This document shows positions 23,431 to 35,888 of a stretch of DNA of 64,000 nucleotides, piece after piece (within the stretch, counting starts at the first letter, position 1; every line of letters starts with the position of its first letter). Source of the DNA: Sipunculus nudus (lineage: Eukaryota; Annelida; Sipuncula; Golfingiida; Sipunculidae). The translations under genes were made by a program, and so were the position numbers. The DNA lies in NCBI GenBank assembly GCA_026874595.1, contig CM049306.1, positions 32,878,019 to 32,942,018 on the forward strand, read 5' to 3'. Under the pieces are notes generated by a model, which searched no databases, was not told the origin of the DNA, and saw nothing but the letters and a program-made list of their open reading frames with translations.

Positions 23431-26180
23431 CGAACGGGGATGAACGTATACCCTCGTGAGAATTGAGAAAGTAAGAAAAAACTAGAAATTCGCATTCTAA
23501 GAAACGCAAGCCTCCGCCATGCTTTTGTATAGACTTATTCGACCCATAATCCAAGGTTCATTCGTGCATTAATGATTGTACATTATGTCACTATTCCTTG
23601 AGGACTTCCCTGAATAAGCATCATGCGCCGGGTCCACATCTTAATCTAATCGATTCTTCCTTTCACCTTTCCCTAAACCTGACAATTGCATGAGATTCCA
23701 CACAAACACACACACAGGCCCACGAACGGGGATGAACGTAAACCTTCCTGGCAGAAGAAATAAAATTTTACACTTTTCGAGTTTCAACGAATCCTTGGTG
23801 GCCATAAACGTAGAGAAAACATTAGACTTCCTTCCTGTATAATAGTTGAACACAGCTTTGAAAACTTTTTCCTCAGGCATGTCTGTGTAAAGACAGACAA
23901 ACAGGCAGACGGACAGACACGAAGATTAACCTTTTGTCATTTGCCCCAAGCTTGCGACGATAACAGAGCCTTTAGGATAAGGGTGGATTGTTTAGCTATG
24001 CCTAATAATATCTTGCTGGTGATAAAATCTGATCAAAGGATGGCTATATAATAATTTGATGGAAAACAGACTTTTCTTTATTGTTTGAAATATGTTTCTT
24101 ACATGCTCCGACCGCAACGTCTGTAGGACGACTGGTTTAGGAATTTATTGCAAATTTCTAATTTGGAAAAAAACACATGGATGTATTGTTAAAACAAATT
24201 TGGCTACAACCTGGGTAAAGTATTCTATTGGAAAAGTGAAAATTTAGCTTATCCATAAGTTTTCAAAAAGAACTTTAGGTCACACTGTTACAGTCTGTGC
24301 GTAACAAATTCGAAGCTGTAACCACCAGCAAAGTTAATAAAAAGGAATTTTTCTTTTAAATCAATCAAAATACAAAGATGATGTGACATGTTGTTTCAGT
24401 TAAAGCTGAAGATTTATCTTCAATCTTTTTATCTTATCTGTATGTTTCAGGTCAGGTTGGGGCCAAGTGAAGCTCTTCTGGATCTCGCATCAGATTTTGA
24501 TCTTCAGATTATATCTGATGTACCTCATGCCCGCGTCTGGGGCTGCCGTCATGACCACCATACAATAATTTGGGCCTGTATGACATCCCCTTTCTACCGT
24601 CAGATTGTCAATTACATCTCGTTATGAGAGTTGTGGGATCACTGTGAGGTAGGGCCTGTGTATTTACACCTCTCGTATATAAATATTTCAATGCCGCTGT
24701 GTGTACCAAAAACCAAAATACCCCCGCGAATGGACCAAAGTTACTGCAAGGGCGTGCTTAATAAAAAAACGAACAGGCGATGCCTGGTGATAGCGCAGCC
24801 AGCTTAGCAGAATGTAAATCAACCGAATTGCTGACATAACCACCTAGGATGGTCACGATTTTGTCATCCACAGGTAAATAAAGCACAGGAGGACGGTTCT
24901 GCTGTCGTCCGTCATTTACACAAGGGGGCTGTTGGTGCCTACAAGACCGGCCGGTTTGTTTTGTACTTTGGTGCGTCTGGTCTGTTGATTGTTACGTGAT
25001 GTTGATTAGCAATTGGCACCGCCTTTGTCTCGCCCATGACTGAAATATTCAAGACTTGTAAAACAACAGTAACTGTCCCACTGGTGGTATAATTAGCGGA
25101 GAAACAAACTGTGGAGCTCCAAAGCATTCATTAATTATGTTTTCCACTACAATATATAAAACTAGACACGTGCATTCTTAGTATTGCAGGCTTGTGCCAG
25201 GTTCCCCGAACTCGTCTTGAATTCACCTATTGGGCCCGAATTCTCTGGTTCATCCGTGCTAAGTGAATGTACATTTGTGAATATTCCTGGATGTCTTTCT
25301 TGGGGCCGGAACATGAGGCGGGTCCACACCAAATTCTGATAGATTTTCCATGGCCTAGTCCCGAAATGACGTGAACATTTTATGAGATTCCGTTCATGAT
25401 TGCGTTAGTTATGTTGTGAACAAACACACACACGCGAACGGGAATTAACGCATACCCTACTGGCGGGGGCATAAAAAAATTATTCCTTGCCTCGATAGAC
25501 GAATATTTCTATGTGCGGGACATCTGCGCTGGCTCTGACATTGACAACCTGTTAACTTGGACGAACAATATTATCATATCAGTGGGTCAAAAGGGGCTGG
25601 TGATTTCTCATTTGCATATTAGCACGTCACGCTCAAGCCGTGCCTCTGCCTATTTATTTATTTTTTTTTTTTTTTCAAAAAGAGCATGCCTGTTTTCTAA
25701 CGATTGCGTGTTAGTAGATCATCCAGCTTTGACCTAACTCCCTGACTGAATCACAAGCCCTTTAACGCGGGCTGTAAACACCCGACAACGACATCTAGGG
25801 GCAAACAGACGAACCAGAGTTTTGCAAATCTGATAAGATGGCGTTCCTTCAAGTACTAGCTCTCACTAATAACTGCGCGCAGTCAACCTCCTCAGGTCAT
25901 AAGGTTTTTCCGTTTGTCAGCATTGCCACGTGCACCGTCTTCACAAACAGCTTGTAGATGAACTCAATCAGAGTAGGTTAACCTTTAGCAGGCGGGCGTG
26001 TTATGTGTATGGTGGATTTTATCCAGAACAGAGAAGTTATTGGCTGATGCAAAGTGTGACGTCACAGGCAAAATATAGAAATAACTTAAATCTAGCAATA
26101 CATGTTGTTTTTATTCTTCCCTGAAAATTATAGGCTGTCAGTGTTAGGAATACTAACCTATTGATGAGATCTATAATTCT

Positions 26181-27480
26181 TTTATTCACAGGGGAATTCC
26201 CTGTGTGAGTCGTCAACGCAGAGTTGACAGTGCTCATAGATGTGCCAATAGTTTTTGAACAACTAACACAACCTAATTTTTTTTTTGTAGAAAAAATAAA
26301 ACAAATGTTTTTCCTACAGGAATTTGGTTAAGTTTATGTAAAATCTATATAATTTTTTTCATAGGCAATTGTGTTATATGATAATATAATAAGATTTGGA
26401 ATACGTTTGTTTGACGTTCATGTATCCGTCACAGCGGCATTATAAGAACTTTCCAAGTTGGAATTAACTACAGTTTATTAATATTCTAGTATACCCGAAG
26501 TAGGGCAGAAAGCACATACATTATGCAAGTCAGGCAGTTGACTGGCTGGATTTAAAAACTGAATAATCACACATCACCCTCGGGCGCCAAATATGAACTG
26601 GGTTACCTGGTTTACAAAGAGCTCACTGGCCAGTCCGTGGTGTTAAAAGATCTCTACATTTTTACATGATGGACAAGTGAAACGATCGTGAACTAGCTAT
26701 CGATAATGTATTTATGAATGTATATATCCGGATTTGAATGATACAACGAATGAAAATTATATTCTGAAGTTTATCGAGTATACCGGATTCAGTCGAGTGA
26801 CAATGTTTTATTTTTTTGGTCACAGATTTATACAAATCGCAGCGCAATATTGTATGATCAGATACTGAACCAAAATAGAATATATATCTTTCTCAATTAT
26901 TTACGTAATCCGCTTTACTATCATGCATGTTTAGTAATGGTACAAATAAGTACTTTTTCAACTGGAGCTTTATCAAGTATAAACGAAATAAAGTTTTAGA
27001 AAATATTGTCATGAAAACAGATGAAAAGCGAGTCAGGGGCGTGTTAAGAGGGGGTCGCAACAGGCGCCCCCCCCCCCCCTAAAATCTGTTCAATAATTTT
27101 TTCAATTTGGGTGGGGGGCACCTAATTTCGTAAATTGTCAGGGCGTGCCTAAATCTTTTGCAAAATAAGCTCACAAAGTTGTATTGGCCCAGGGTTTGTT
27201 TAAACTGTTTTGATTTAGTAACAGTATAGGATGACACGCTCTATAGTAGCTATGATGGATCAAACAAAATTCTCAGTCGAAGCTGCTGCTCATGCATAGG
27301 TCATGGAACACGACAGTCCTGGCAGTTTGCCAATTAAATACCGGTTCTGTGATTGTTATAGGTAACGTCAGTGGCTGGTGTTCAATCCCCGCCGGTTTTT
27401 TTTTATAATTTAAAGCAGGCCCTATGAGCCGTGAAGTCAGCAGGTACACCATAACGGGGACACGACGGGCCAAAGGGGTC
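26181..27480. other. Single-copy AT-rich stretch after the tandem array
   Basis: No gene was seen. It contains a run of 14 C at about 27066-27079. Near 27390 is a possible decayed tRNA-like B-box (GTGTTCAATCCCC) followed by a T-tract, which could be a SINE remnant but is too weak to call. Confidence 0.5.
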
Positions 27481-28115
27481 CCCGATCGACCACCGAAGAA
27501 TTTCCTATAGAGTAGAATAATATGTTTGAAAATGTAAAGGTCTAATTTAGATTTTAGGCGTCCAAAATAAGGGACCAGTACTGGCCAGGAATTTCCTATT
27601 GGGTCCAATGAAATGTTGGAAAATTTAGATGTCTCACTTTTTTTGCCTGAGGCACAAGAAAAAGCTGGAAAATGATAAATCACGTGTTTTACGAAATGTA
27701 AATATAGAGTTTCTAATAGTATATGACCAAAGGGGCCGAGGAGTTTCCTATATGTGAAGAACACCAGAAAATACTTGAAATTTTAAAAAAAACTCTTTGG
27801 CTTTTATGTTAACTTGCATTTATATAGCTGTTATAAGGACGACTCAAAAGAGCCCGGCTAAATGCTTCTTAATGCGGAACTTTTTCTCTTTGGTGTTACT
27901 AATAGTTTTTATCGAAAGTGATCGGAAGGGACTTTCCTAGGGCACAAGAACAGGCTTGACGATGAAGTCTTAAATTTAAGTCTCCCATTTGTCTTAAATA
28001 GCATTAATCTGGCTTATATAGGTTTTAACCCGTCGGGTCCAAAGGGCCAGGATGGGCCAGGAGTTCTTAAGGCCCATTAGGATGCATAGACATGTAGAAA
28101 TAATTATTGGGACAC
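27480..28115. repeat. Degenerate tandem repeat of roughly 120-150 bp
   Basis: A core resembling CCAGGAATTTCCTATTGGG followed by ATGTTGGAAAATTTAGA recurs near 27495, 27595, 27735, 27945 and 28058 with much divergence. The minus-strand ORF of 163 codons at 27273-27764 runs through it. That ORF has no recognised domain and its residues track the repeat, so I do not annotate it as a gene. Confidence 0.45.
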
Positions 28116-30124
28116 AATAGTTACGGTATCAGAATGGCAAATCTTATATTTAGTACAAAACATCCGTACATGGAAGGAATTAACCAGAATTATTATTTAT
28201 TTGCATTCATTTTACATGGTCCGGAGTTCTTTGGAAAACGTACACTTTCCTTCTGGAAGTACATGCCGTTTTTTTTCAATTTAATCTTTTACTCTGTTTT
28301 AAGTCTTGATCAGGTATAAAATGTATAGATTAGTTGCTTTTGTTAAGTGTTCGTAGATACGACTATTCAGGGTACCAAATTTATTAATTGATTCATGCGG
28401 AACATAGAACGATTCAGTAGAGAGGCCTCTTTCATTTTATATTGTATCATTTTAATATATCAGGGTGCTTTTCTTTGTGTGTGTGGATGGGTGGTGGGGG
28501 GGGGGGGGGTTCGCTTTCATTTTGTTTATAAATCCCTATATCTGCATGCTATATATCTTGTCGATTATCAGCTTATCATGCAGGAACCCGTATAGCTTCC
28601 TATTATCGTGAAAGATCAGGTATGGATGCAGAATCACAGAAGTCATCGATTCAGCTTCAACTGCTCATTTTTTTTCATCTGTCAAAGTATGTAACAATCT
28701 GACGCATATGCGGCGGCACGTTATTATTTAACTATTTTAACCTCTTATGTTCCTGTAAATGTTTTTTATTCACCAATTTTCAATTGGTTTTGTCGTTATT
28801 GTGATAGTATTGTTGTTGATAGTACATATAGCATGAGAAGCACATACTGTGGTGTGGGTAAACTCTTGTACAGTAGGTTGCTTGCCTTGAGCCTGAGGTT
28901 ATAGGGATGCCAGCTAAGACTTCCATATGATTTTTATTCTAGTTTAGCATGGTGGATAAAGTATATATATGATAATATACGTAGCACTTAATGGAAAAAA
29001 CTATGCATCCCTCTGTTACAGTCCATTCATTAGTATACTGCTTCAGTAACTTTAGCCTTGGATTTAAATCAAATAAGTTTATTACTTCCGTATAAAACTG
29101 AATGGTTATAATAACGAAGAAAAAGGAGGGGGTCGGAAACCTTTTGCACCTCCTCGAAATATTTCTGTCGGAGGCCCAGCTTAGTCTCATTAATATCGTT
29201 AACATATTATCTAAAAACTGAATGAAATATATCCTTAATTTTATAATGAATCTTAATAATATGATCGAATTGACACATTACCAAGCGTCAGTGACGGTCA
29301 TCCCTGACGCAAAGTAGGCCTAACTCTAGAAGAAACTGTGGCTTTGTAATTTGAAACAATTTAACATCCGATTGGGGGTGGGGGGTTATATAGACCATTG
29401 CGCAATAGTCGACTGTGTCGGCCGAAGGGGAGGAGGTGGGGGGGGGGAGGTTCCCCTCAGACATTTTACGGTCGTGAGCGCCCCCTTCCCCTATCCTGCG
29501 CACGCCTTTGTGAGTGGTAAAACAAAAAGGGTCTGCTTATTGGTCCGACACCCCAGTTATCTCACAGGCCTAACTTTTAATAACTTTTAATAATGGACTT
29601 ATCAAAATGTATATTTCCAAACATGGATAGGCATCCACTGGTAACGACCTAAAGTCTGAATGTCCATTGTAACATTGTAACGCTGTCCGTGGAGTCCATT
29701 AGACATCATTCATTCATCAGACACCAGTTGCATTAGAGGTAAATGGGATTTTGAATGGGAGACCCTCCAGTATCCCATAATGACATAAACACACGAAAGG
29801 ACCGTGGAATTTGTTTAATTCACCCTCACGCCGCCAGATGTCAGGGGTCTCCAATACATGCTGCTAGTAAAGCAAACGCTTTCCATTTGAATAATATAAT
29901 CATGTCATACAGATGACGTCAGAATATTTATAATCCATTGAATTTACACCATTCATGTACACTGACTGTTCACATAATATATTTTCTTCAAATTGTCCAT
30001 ACATGAGTGGGGAATTAATGATTTTTTTGTGCAACCTTTATTACAACCTCTATGCTGTACGTAATTAAGCCAGTGGCCTCATTAATGTTCTAGTATACCA
30101 CCTTACAACTATTACCCGACTTAA
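28116..30124. other. Non-coding AT-rich stretch with G-tracts
   Basis: G-rich runs lie at about 28496-28510 and 29433-29450. No splice-bounded open frame or recognisable repeat family was found. Confidence 0.5.
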
Positions 30125-30443
30125 AGCTGCTTTTACTTGAAGCGCAGTATGCGGTTAGCGATAAATTGGAAAAAATTAGCTCCAGTAAATTTATCATAAA
30201 TCAAATACTTGGCCTGCGGTATAGTGAACTCAGGACCTCCTTACAACGTATTTGACTTAAGAATAAGAATGTGGCATGATCTTACTGATCGTAACGTAAT
30301 TGGCCCCATAATGCAGTGTTTTAACGTCCTTTCGATAAATATTCCACGCTTACCCCGGGGCAAGTAAATGGTTTATGATAAAATAACTAGAGTGAGAAAA
30401 TCCTTTACGCTTACCCCATACTTCGCGTCAAGTAAACGCAGCT
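30125..30443. mobile_element. MITE with TAA target duplication (PIF/Harbinger-like), 319 bp
   Basis: Terminal inverted repeats of about 42 bp are AGCTGCTTTTACTTGAAGCG on the left and, from the right end reverse-complemented, AGCTGCGTTTACTTGACGCG, with continuing similarity through AGTATG and GGT(T/A)AGCG. The element is flanked by TAA at 30122-30124 and 30444-30446. A 3-bp TWA duplication is typical of PIF/Harbinger elements. No transposase is present. An inner CGCTTACCCCGGGGCAAGTAAATGG-like palindromic piece near 30348 repeats part of the terminal motif. Confidence 0.7.
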
Positions 30444-30602
30444 TAATTTCCGCTACCGATTCATTCCGAAAGTCAGTCAGCAGAGCGCATATATCCCCGT
30501 CTAGGAAAAAAACAAAAACATAACCTGCCTTCTGAAGAGGAGGATACACCAAAACCGAATTCTTGTAGAACTGCAGCTTCACCTTTGTGCTAGAGTTAAA
30601 TA
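30415..30602 (-). CDS. Candidate exon overlapping a MITE end
   Basis: On the minus strand a good acceptor (CAGCCTGCTTACAG) precedes an open stretch translating to FNSSTKVKLQFYKNSVLVY, then PPLQKAGYVFVFFLDGD and ICALLTDFRNESVAEIK. A GTAAGC donor follows at 30414-30408. The last 29 nt and the donor lie inside the MITE terminal repeat, so if the exon is used, its donor came from the transposon. The protein is not recognised. Composition looks more protein-like than nearby ORFs, but there is no homology support, and it may be a decayed exon or chance. Confidence 0.25.
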
Positions 30603-30909
30603 CTGTAAGCAGGCTGACAGAATCAAGACAAAAAATATATGACCACAAACATGCGGCAAATTAGGTTTCTAAAAAAACGCTTGCATGTGTCGTTCAGACT
30701 AAGTGGCTTTGATTTAAATCATAATTTTAATGTTTGTGGTCGCCTAATTTGAGCTGATTTGTTCTATTTTGACACATGTTCAAGAAATAATTATTCTAAA
30801 ATCTCATTTATCTTTACACAATTCTCGAATCTCACAAACGATAATATGACGAGAATGATCCGACAAATATTGAGGTTTCAGTTGACCCTGTTTTCACTAC
30901 CCCTCTCAA

Positions 30910-31440
30910 CGAAGTTGCAAAAGGGATTATAGTAACGCCTCCGTTCGTGGTGCCATCCGTCTGTTCGTCGGGCCTCACATATGGCTCACCAACGTAAAGA
31001 TGAAGAACTATATTGATCTTATAGTCACGGGGTCAAAGGTCAAGGCCACGGGACCTACTTTTTAAAAAAGCATGTTGACCCGTCTTAAGTCAAACAGTTT
31101 TACCTAAACCTTTTATATTTTACATATGGCACACCCACTAACAGTTGAAGAACCCTATCAATTTTGAGGTCACGGGGTCAAAGGTCAAGGCCACGGGACA
31201 AACTTCTTGAACAAGCTTGTTGGTCCATATAAAGCCAAACCGTTTGACAAAAACCTTTCATCTTTCACGTATGGCTCACCCACAGATGAAGAAACCTATC
31301 GATTTTGTGGTCACGGGGTCAAAGGTCACAGAGCTGCCCTCGTTTTTATCACACTGCGTTTTACACCCAGTATAATTAAGCTCCCGTGGGAGGAGATGTT
31401 CCGCTTTGCTAAGCCCGTGTTATACCCCGTTAGATAGCGG
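30910..31440. repeat. Tandem repeat of about 143 bp carrying GGTCA motifs
   Basis: The core GGTCACGGGGTCAAAGGTCA recurs at 31023 (first base changed), 31168 and 31309, giving spacings of 145 and 141 bp. Shared linkers include CATATGGCTCACC and GAAGAA-CCTAT. The same family occurs at 63480-64000 with spacings of 146, 143 and 136 bp. The 76-codon ORF at 31207 is within it and not a gene. Confidence 0.8.
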
Positions 31441-32999
31441 TTACTTAATATTAGTCGGTTACTTTGACCTTTTTTTGTTAGCACCTTTACCCAAAATACT
31501 ATGAAGAGATTTTCATGAGATTTTTAAAAGGCACAATCCAGCAAGTTTTGATGGAAATCTGGATCACCGAATATGTTTGTCATTTAACATAAATTCTCCA
31601 TTTTAAGATTTGGCAAATTCTTTATCCCGGCGGAAGGTTATTGCCATTCATCCATATTGGAGCCCGTCTTTTTTGTGTAGAGGCGACAAATCTGCACAGG
31701 TGAACTATAATTTATTCAGTAGCCTCAATGGTACCTTAGGTATATGCCGCTTACGTCAAAATTAGCGTACATTTAATGTTACCCGTAATTCACATATTGA
31801 TATTTTGAATAAAATCAATATTTCTGTATTTCAGCCATTATTGCATATGAAAACTCCCCCTGTTCGATGTGCCCTTAATTCCTTATGCAGTTGCTCAAAT
31901 TTTCTGTATATACTGGGTATATAATTGATTTGATAATGATTAGGTTTATTGTGTAAATTACTGTGCGGTAAATCGCGAAAATGAACCCTCAAGAAACACT
32001 TAAAAAGAGAAAATCGCTAATATTTAACATCGCGAATATGATGTCAACCACAATATATTTAAACAATTAACCTTGAAATAAAATCATTTATATATTTTTA
32101 AGTTTTGGACCAAGGCCTGTAGAGGGCAGTGTCAATTATTGAGGCCGAAGATCATCATATGACAAAGAAGAATGTTTTATTCTAACTTTTTTTTATTTCA
32201 GGTTTTCTATTTGCTTCCCAGGTCATTTACAAATACAAATGCCTCGAAATTTAAATATTGACGGTTTGTAGATGGTTCCAAAGTTAGCTGTCAAATCATC
32301 CAGCATTATACCGTCACACAAGGTTTTTATAACAAGAGGTGTAGGAGGCAATATTTATGATAACTTGATTTGTACATTAGGGAGAAACAAATGCTTATCA
32401 AAAACGTATATTCACGACGAATATACCTAAGAAAATTACGTTAGGTAATAAAAGATAGAAAACATCGGGAAGAAACCATCGGTCAAATAAGTCAAATATA
32501 CATACGTAAGCATACACTAAACGCTAAGTGGTGGCTTTGACGTCCATCTAAAAATCATCAAGTAATGGAGATAGCTTCCCAAGCCTGTAACACGAGTCCT
32601 TTCTTTAACTCATGAGACATAACAATAATAGAATAATGGAATTCACTTGCTGGGTGGATGGTAGATGACTGAAAAACAGACTGCAGATAAACCAGCCGGC
32701 CTAGGGTGAAATTCAATATAAACCAAAAAAAAACCTATATACTAAATTGTCACGAGACTATTTTTCTAATGTGTTTTGAAAAAAATGACATTCTCGGTGG
32801 CGTCAATTTATCTTCAAAGGTGCGGGGGATGACTCGCATGGAAGGGTTATCATGGTTGGGAGAACTTCTTTTTATAATCTTTCAAACACAAAACACACAC
32901 ACAAGTGTGCCGGGAGTGCACGTAGACATTAATCTCTCGCCTGCAGGAGTACAGAGAAGGAAACGATCCAAGAAGTAAAACACTTAACCACCTTACTGA
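31441..32999. other. AT-rich stretch with no gene seen
   Basis: No tandem repeat or splice-bounded frame stood out. An ORF of 90 codons at 32706 has low-complexity Lys/Asn/Ile composition and no support. Confidence 0.5.
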
Positions 33000-33270
33000 G
33001 TATATAGCCTAGGAATGGCGATATGTTCGTCGTCCGTCCGGGCATGTGTCCGTCCGTTAGGACGGCACAAATCAGGACCACTCACCTTAGAATCTTGTAA
33101 CTGAATATCCACCAATGTCGATAAAAAATCACCTTGGACACCTGATATTAGGTCACTACGACCTATATCCTCTGAATTATGGGGCGTGTAAGTACCCCCC
33201 CCCCTCCTCCCCAGAATAATTAAATATTTGATGCAAACCTCTAGTATCTTGATAATCAAAACATGGATTG
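33000..33270. repeat. Dispersed repeat with GTCCGTCCG tract, first copy
   Basis: It shares an ordered set of motifs with 63240-63475: GCGAT(A/G), a GTCGTCCGTCC-type run, CCGTTAG(G/C)A, GGGCACAAATC or CGGCACAAATC, ATTAGGTCACT(A/G)CGACCTAT and (G/A)TTATGGGG(C/T)GTGT, then a C-run. The copy at 63.2 kb continues into the 143-bp tandem family, so the two may be parts of one larger dispersed element. Confidence 0.7.
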
Positions 33271-35888
33271 CCATGAATCTTGCCTTGAATATTGATCATA
33301 ACTAGTTTTGTCAGTTCCCGAAAACTGGTTCCGCCACCTGTATTTTTCTAAAGTTTTCATTTTTTTCTGTATTTTAAACCCATCAAATGACAGCAGATAT
33401 GTCAGTTTCTCAACTGTGGTTTCATCTCGTGTCCCGACACCCTCATGTGTTTATTGATTATTTTGTTTGAATATCGGAGTGTTTGGATGCCGATACCACT
33501 ACATACTACCATAAATATGAGTTCAAGTTGTATGGTATATATATATGGGCGTGTCCTGGCCTTCTGTCTAGTTAAATGGATTTTGAACAGGCGGTCATGC
33601 GATATTGGGCCGAAATCATAATCACCAATCAAATTCACCGTTACAATATAATAAAGAGTACACAGAAAACAAAATTGTTCACAAGCCTTATGAACAAAAA
33701 CCCACCAGGTATATACAAGCGTTTAGATGATTGGTCAGATTCTCGATATGACAGTAAGTGGACTACATTGTATATAACGTCTCCAATCACCAGATCGCGA
33801 AATACAATTATCGTTATTTTTTTTTTAAATCACTGGTTCTTTTCAGGTCTTTCCAATTTAAACTAGGGGTGTCTGACCTTCAGGTTGTTTTCTGGATGCC
33901 GCGGACTACTTTCTTTAGGCACCCAGTCGCCATTTTTGGGTCAAGGTACTTAACCCTTAAATGTATCTGTCTCAGTTTTACACCCTGTGTAAATACGGCT
34001 GTGGAGTATCCTTGCACATTTATTATGTGTTTTAAGACCTGGCACGTCTTATTCGCTATTATTTATCAAGGTTTGATCCTTGTTTTCAAACTATAGTCTA
34101 AAGATATATTTTACATTCTGGCCTATTCGCATCCAGCCTGATCTATTTCAGCCTGCGCGAAGAAAATATTAACCGAAAGAAACAGCTGTCATGGTAATGG
34201 AATACCATTACAGTTTTTCATAAGGTACCACGCGCATTTACTTCGACCAGGGATTTTTAGTTCACTAGATGACTACCAGATGGCGGTAAAACTCAGAGAC
34301 TCAGAGCTTGAATGTTAGGCCCTATCGACAAGTATCATTCCTGTCTACCAACTGTAACTTAATGAATTTTTACCAAAAATTGGTAAACTAACTGAAATAC
34401 GATTGTTGTTATTTAAGCCTTATAGGGATGATGAGTTTAATTCTGTAATCATATTGTTGTCAAATGTTTTTGTGGGTGAGCCTACACGAGTGCAAAACCA
34501 TCAGTTTCATTTCTTTTTTTTCCTCTTCCGCCAATACCTGTTTAGGAATGGCTGATTTTCAGAAGCTGAAATTTTGAACATTATTAGTCTTGGATGTCCC
34601 AGTCTTTATCACTGACCTTGACTTATTATCAAGGTCTTACGTCCCATCACTGATTTCTCATTATTATTTCGCTCATTTGCGGACCTCGGAGGGAGAGGTT
34701 TTCAGTGATTGCTATGCAGTTGCATATATCCGGTTACTCTTACCTCTCAGAGATATCCGTATTTCTACCAGGCACCTTATTTAAGAAACAGAATTACAAA
34801 TGTATTGAAATATATGAGAAATCAGTTCACATTTTACAAAAAGCCAACTCCATGTAATGCACGCATGGCGGTCAGGGTCATTGGTCACATGCAAAAACGG
34901 CCTCCGATGATAGCTTTTTTTGCACGTGGATGTTCTGTAAACACTAAAACAATATAACCAGCTAAAACAAAGAAGGTTGCTGATGCAGGGGCATTTATGA
35001 CCTGTCAGATCGTTGTAAAGAGTCCCAGAATTTTTCAGACATAAACTGGAGATTTATTGTATATTCTTAATTGTTATAACATTCCATAAAGTATATGGTT
35101 GTAACAAAATATAACCTTTTAATAATATAATAATAAAAAAACAGATGGACATAGGTTAATGGAACAGAACACATTATTCATCAATAAACAAAGATAGTTC
35201 TCGGTGCATCTGTCCTGTTGGAGTCTTGTATTGCAGCACGTGTCATAATTTGGTTTGATTAAAGGTTATATTTTCGTCAACATCCAACTTGCTCAAATGA
35301 AAGCCTACTCGGAAATAAATTAGGGGATAAAGCGAAGGAAACAACGGGTCAATGTTTCACAATGTGCCATTAACGTTTACTACGACCAGCATGCATGAGT
35401 GTCTGGACAAAGTAAGCTCTTTTTGAAAACATGGCACAAATAATCTAATTTCACATTTTACAAGTTTCATTTATTAAGGAAAGACCATAGAGGCGTTTCG
35501 GGGCGTATTGGGGAGACCTGTGGCGGCGAATGAGCACGATCTGGTTGGTCTATATATAACTATGATCGTTTTAGAGGTTTATAAAAAATGTTTAGATAAA
35601 ATGGTAATTTCATATGCTTAGCTCGTTGCATGAAAACATTGCTATATACATATTTGAAAACAATTCTATAAACTGCATGAGGTTATGTACAGGAATTGTC
35701 TTGTATGAACGCTCTCATTGGAGCTAGTATTTTGTCAAAATTCTTCAAAAATATAGTCCGTAACAGTCAGGGACAGTTAGAATACGAGCTGCACTATGAA
35801 GCTGAAGAACCATGCTGTATGACAGTACCTTAAATAATTGTTGATATTGTGAGGGGTGATATGGATGTTAAGTAAACCAGTATCCTAA
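33271..35888. other. AT-rich stretch with no supported gene
   Basis: ORFs of 96 and 112 codons (33576 and 33758) overlap in different frames and have no recognisable domain. A single ACTGACCTTGACTT motif occurs near 34610. Nothing else was seen. Confidence 0.45.

Larger units (their letters stand above)
17830..26180 (+). repeat. Unit C of the tandem segmental repeat, distal end truncated
   Basis: This third copy is collinear with A and B from the LINE tail through the block at 25120-26170, which matches 5010-6180 of unit A. It lacks the final 1.7-kb block shared by A and B, so its right edge at about 26175 is probably the edge of the duplicated array. Distinctive changes are a C-tract grown to 20 nt at 18804-18823 (3 nt in A, 4 nt in B), a MITE nested in a SINE (19416-19906), and an inverted segment of about 100 bp at 19147-19252 compared with B. 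Confidence 0.83.

Noticed and set aside
27273-27764. 163-codon minus-strand ORF as a protein gene
   Set aside because: It overlaps a degenerate repeat and a possible SINE remnant; no motif and no splice context.
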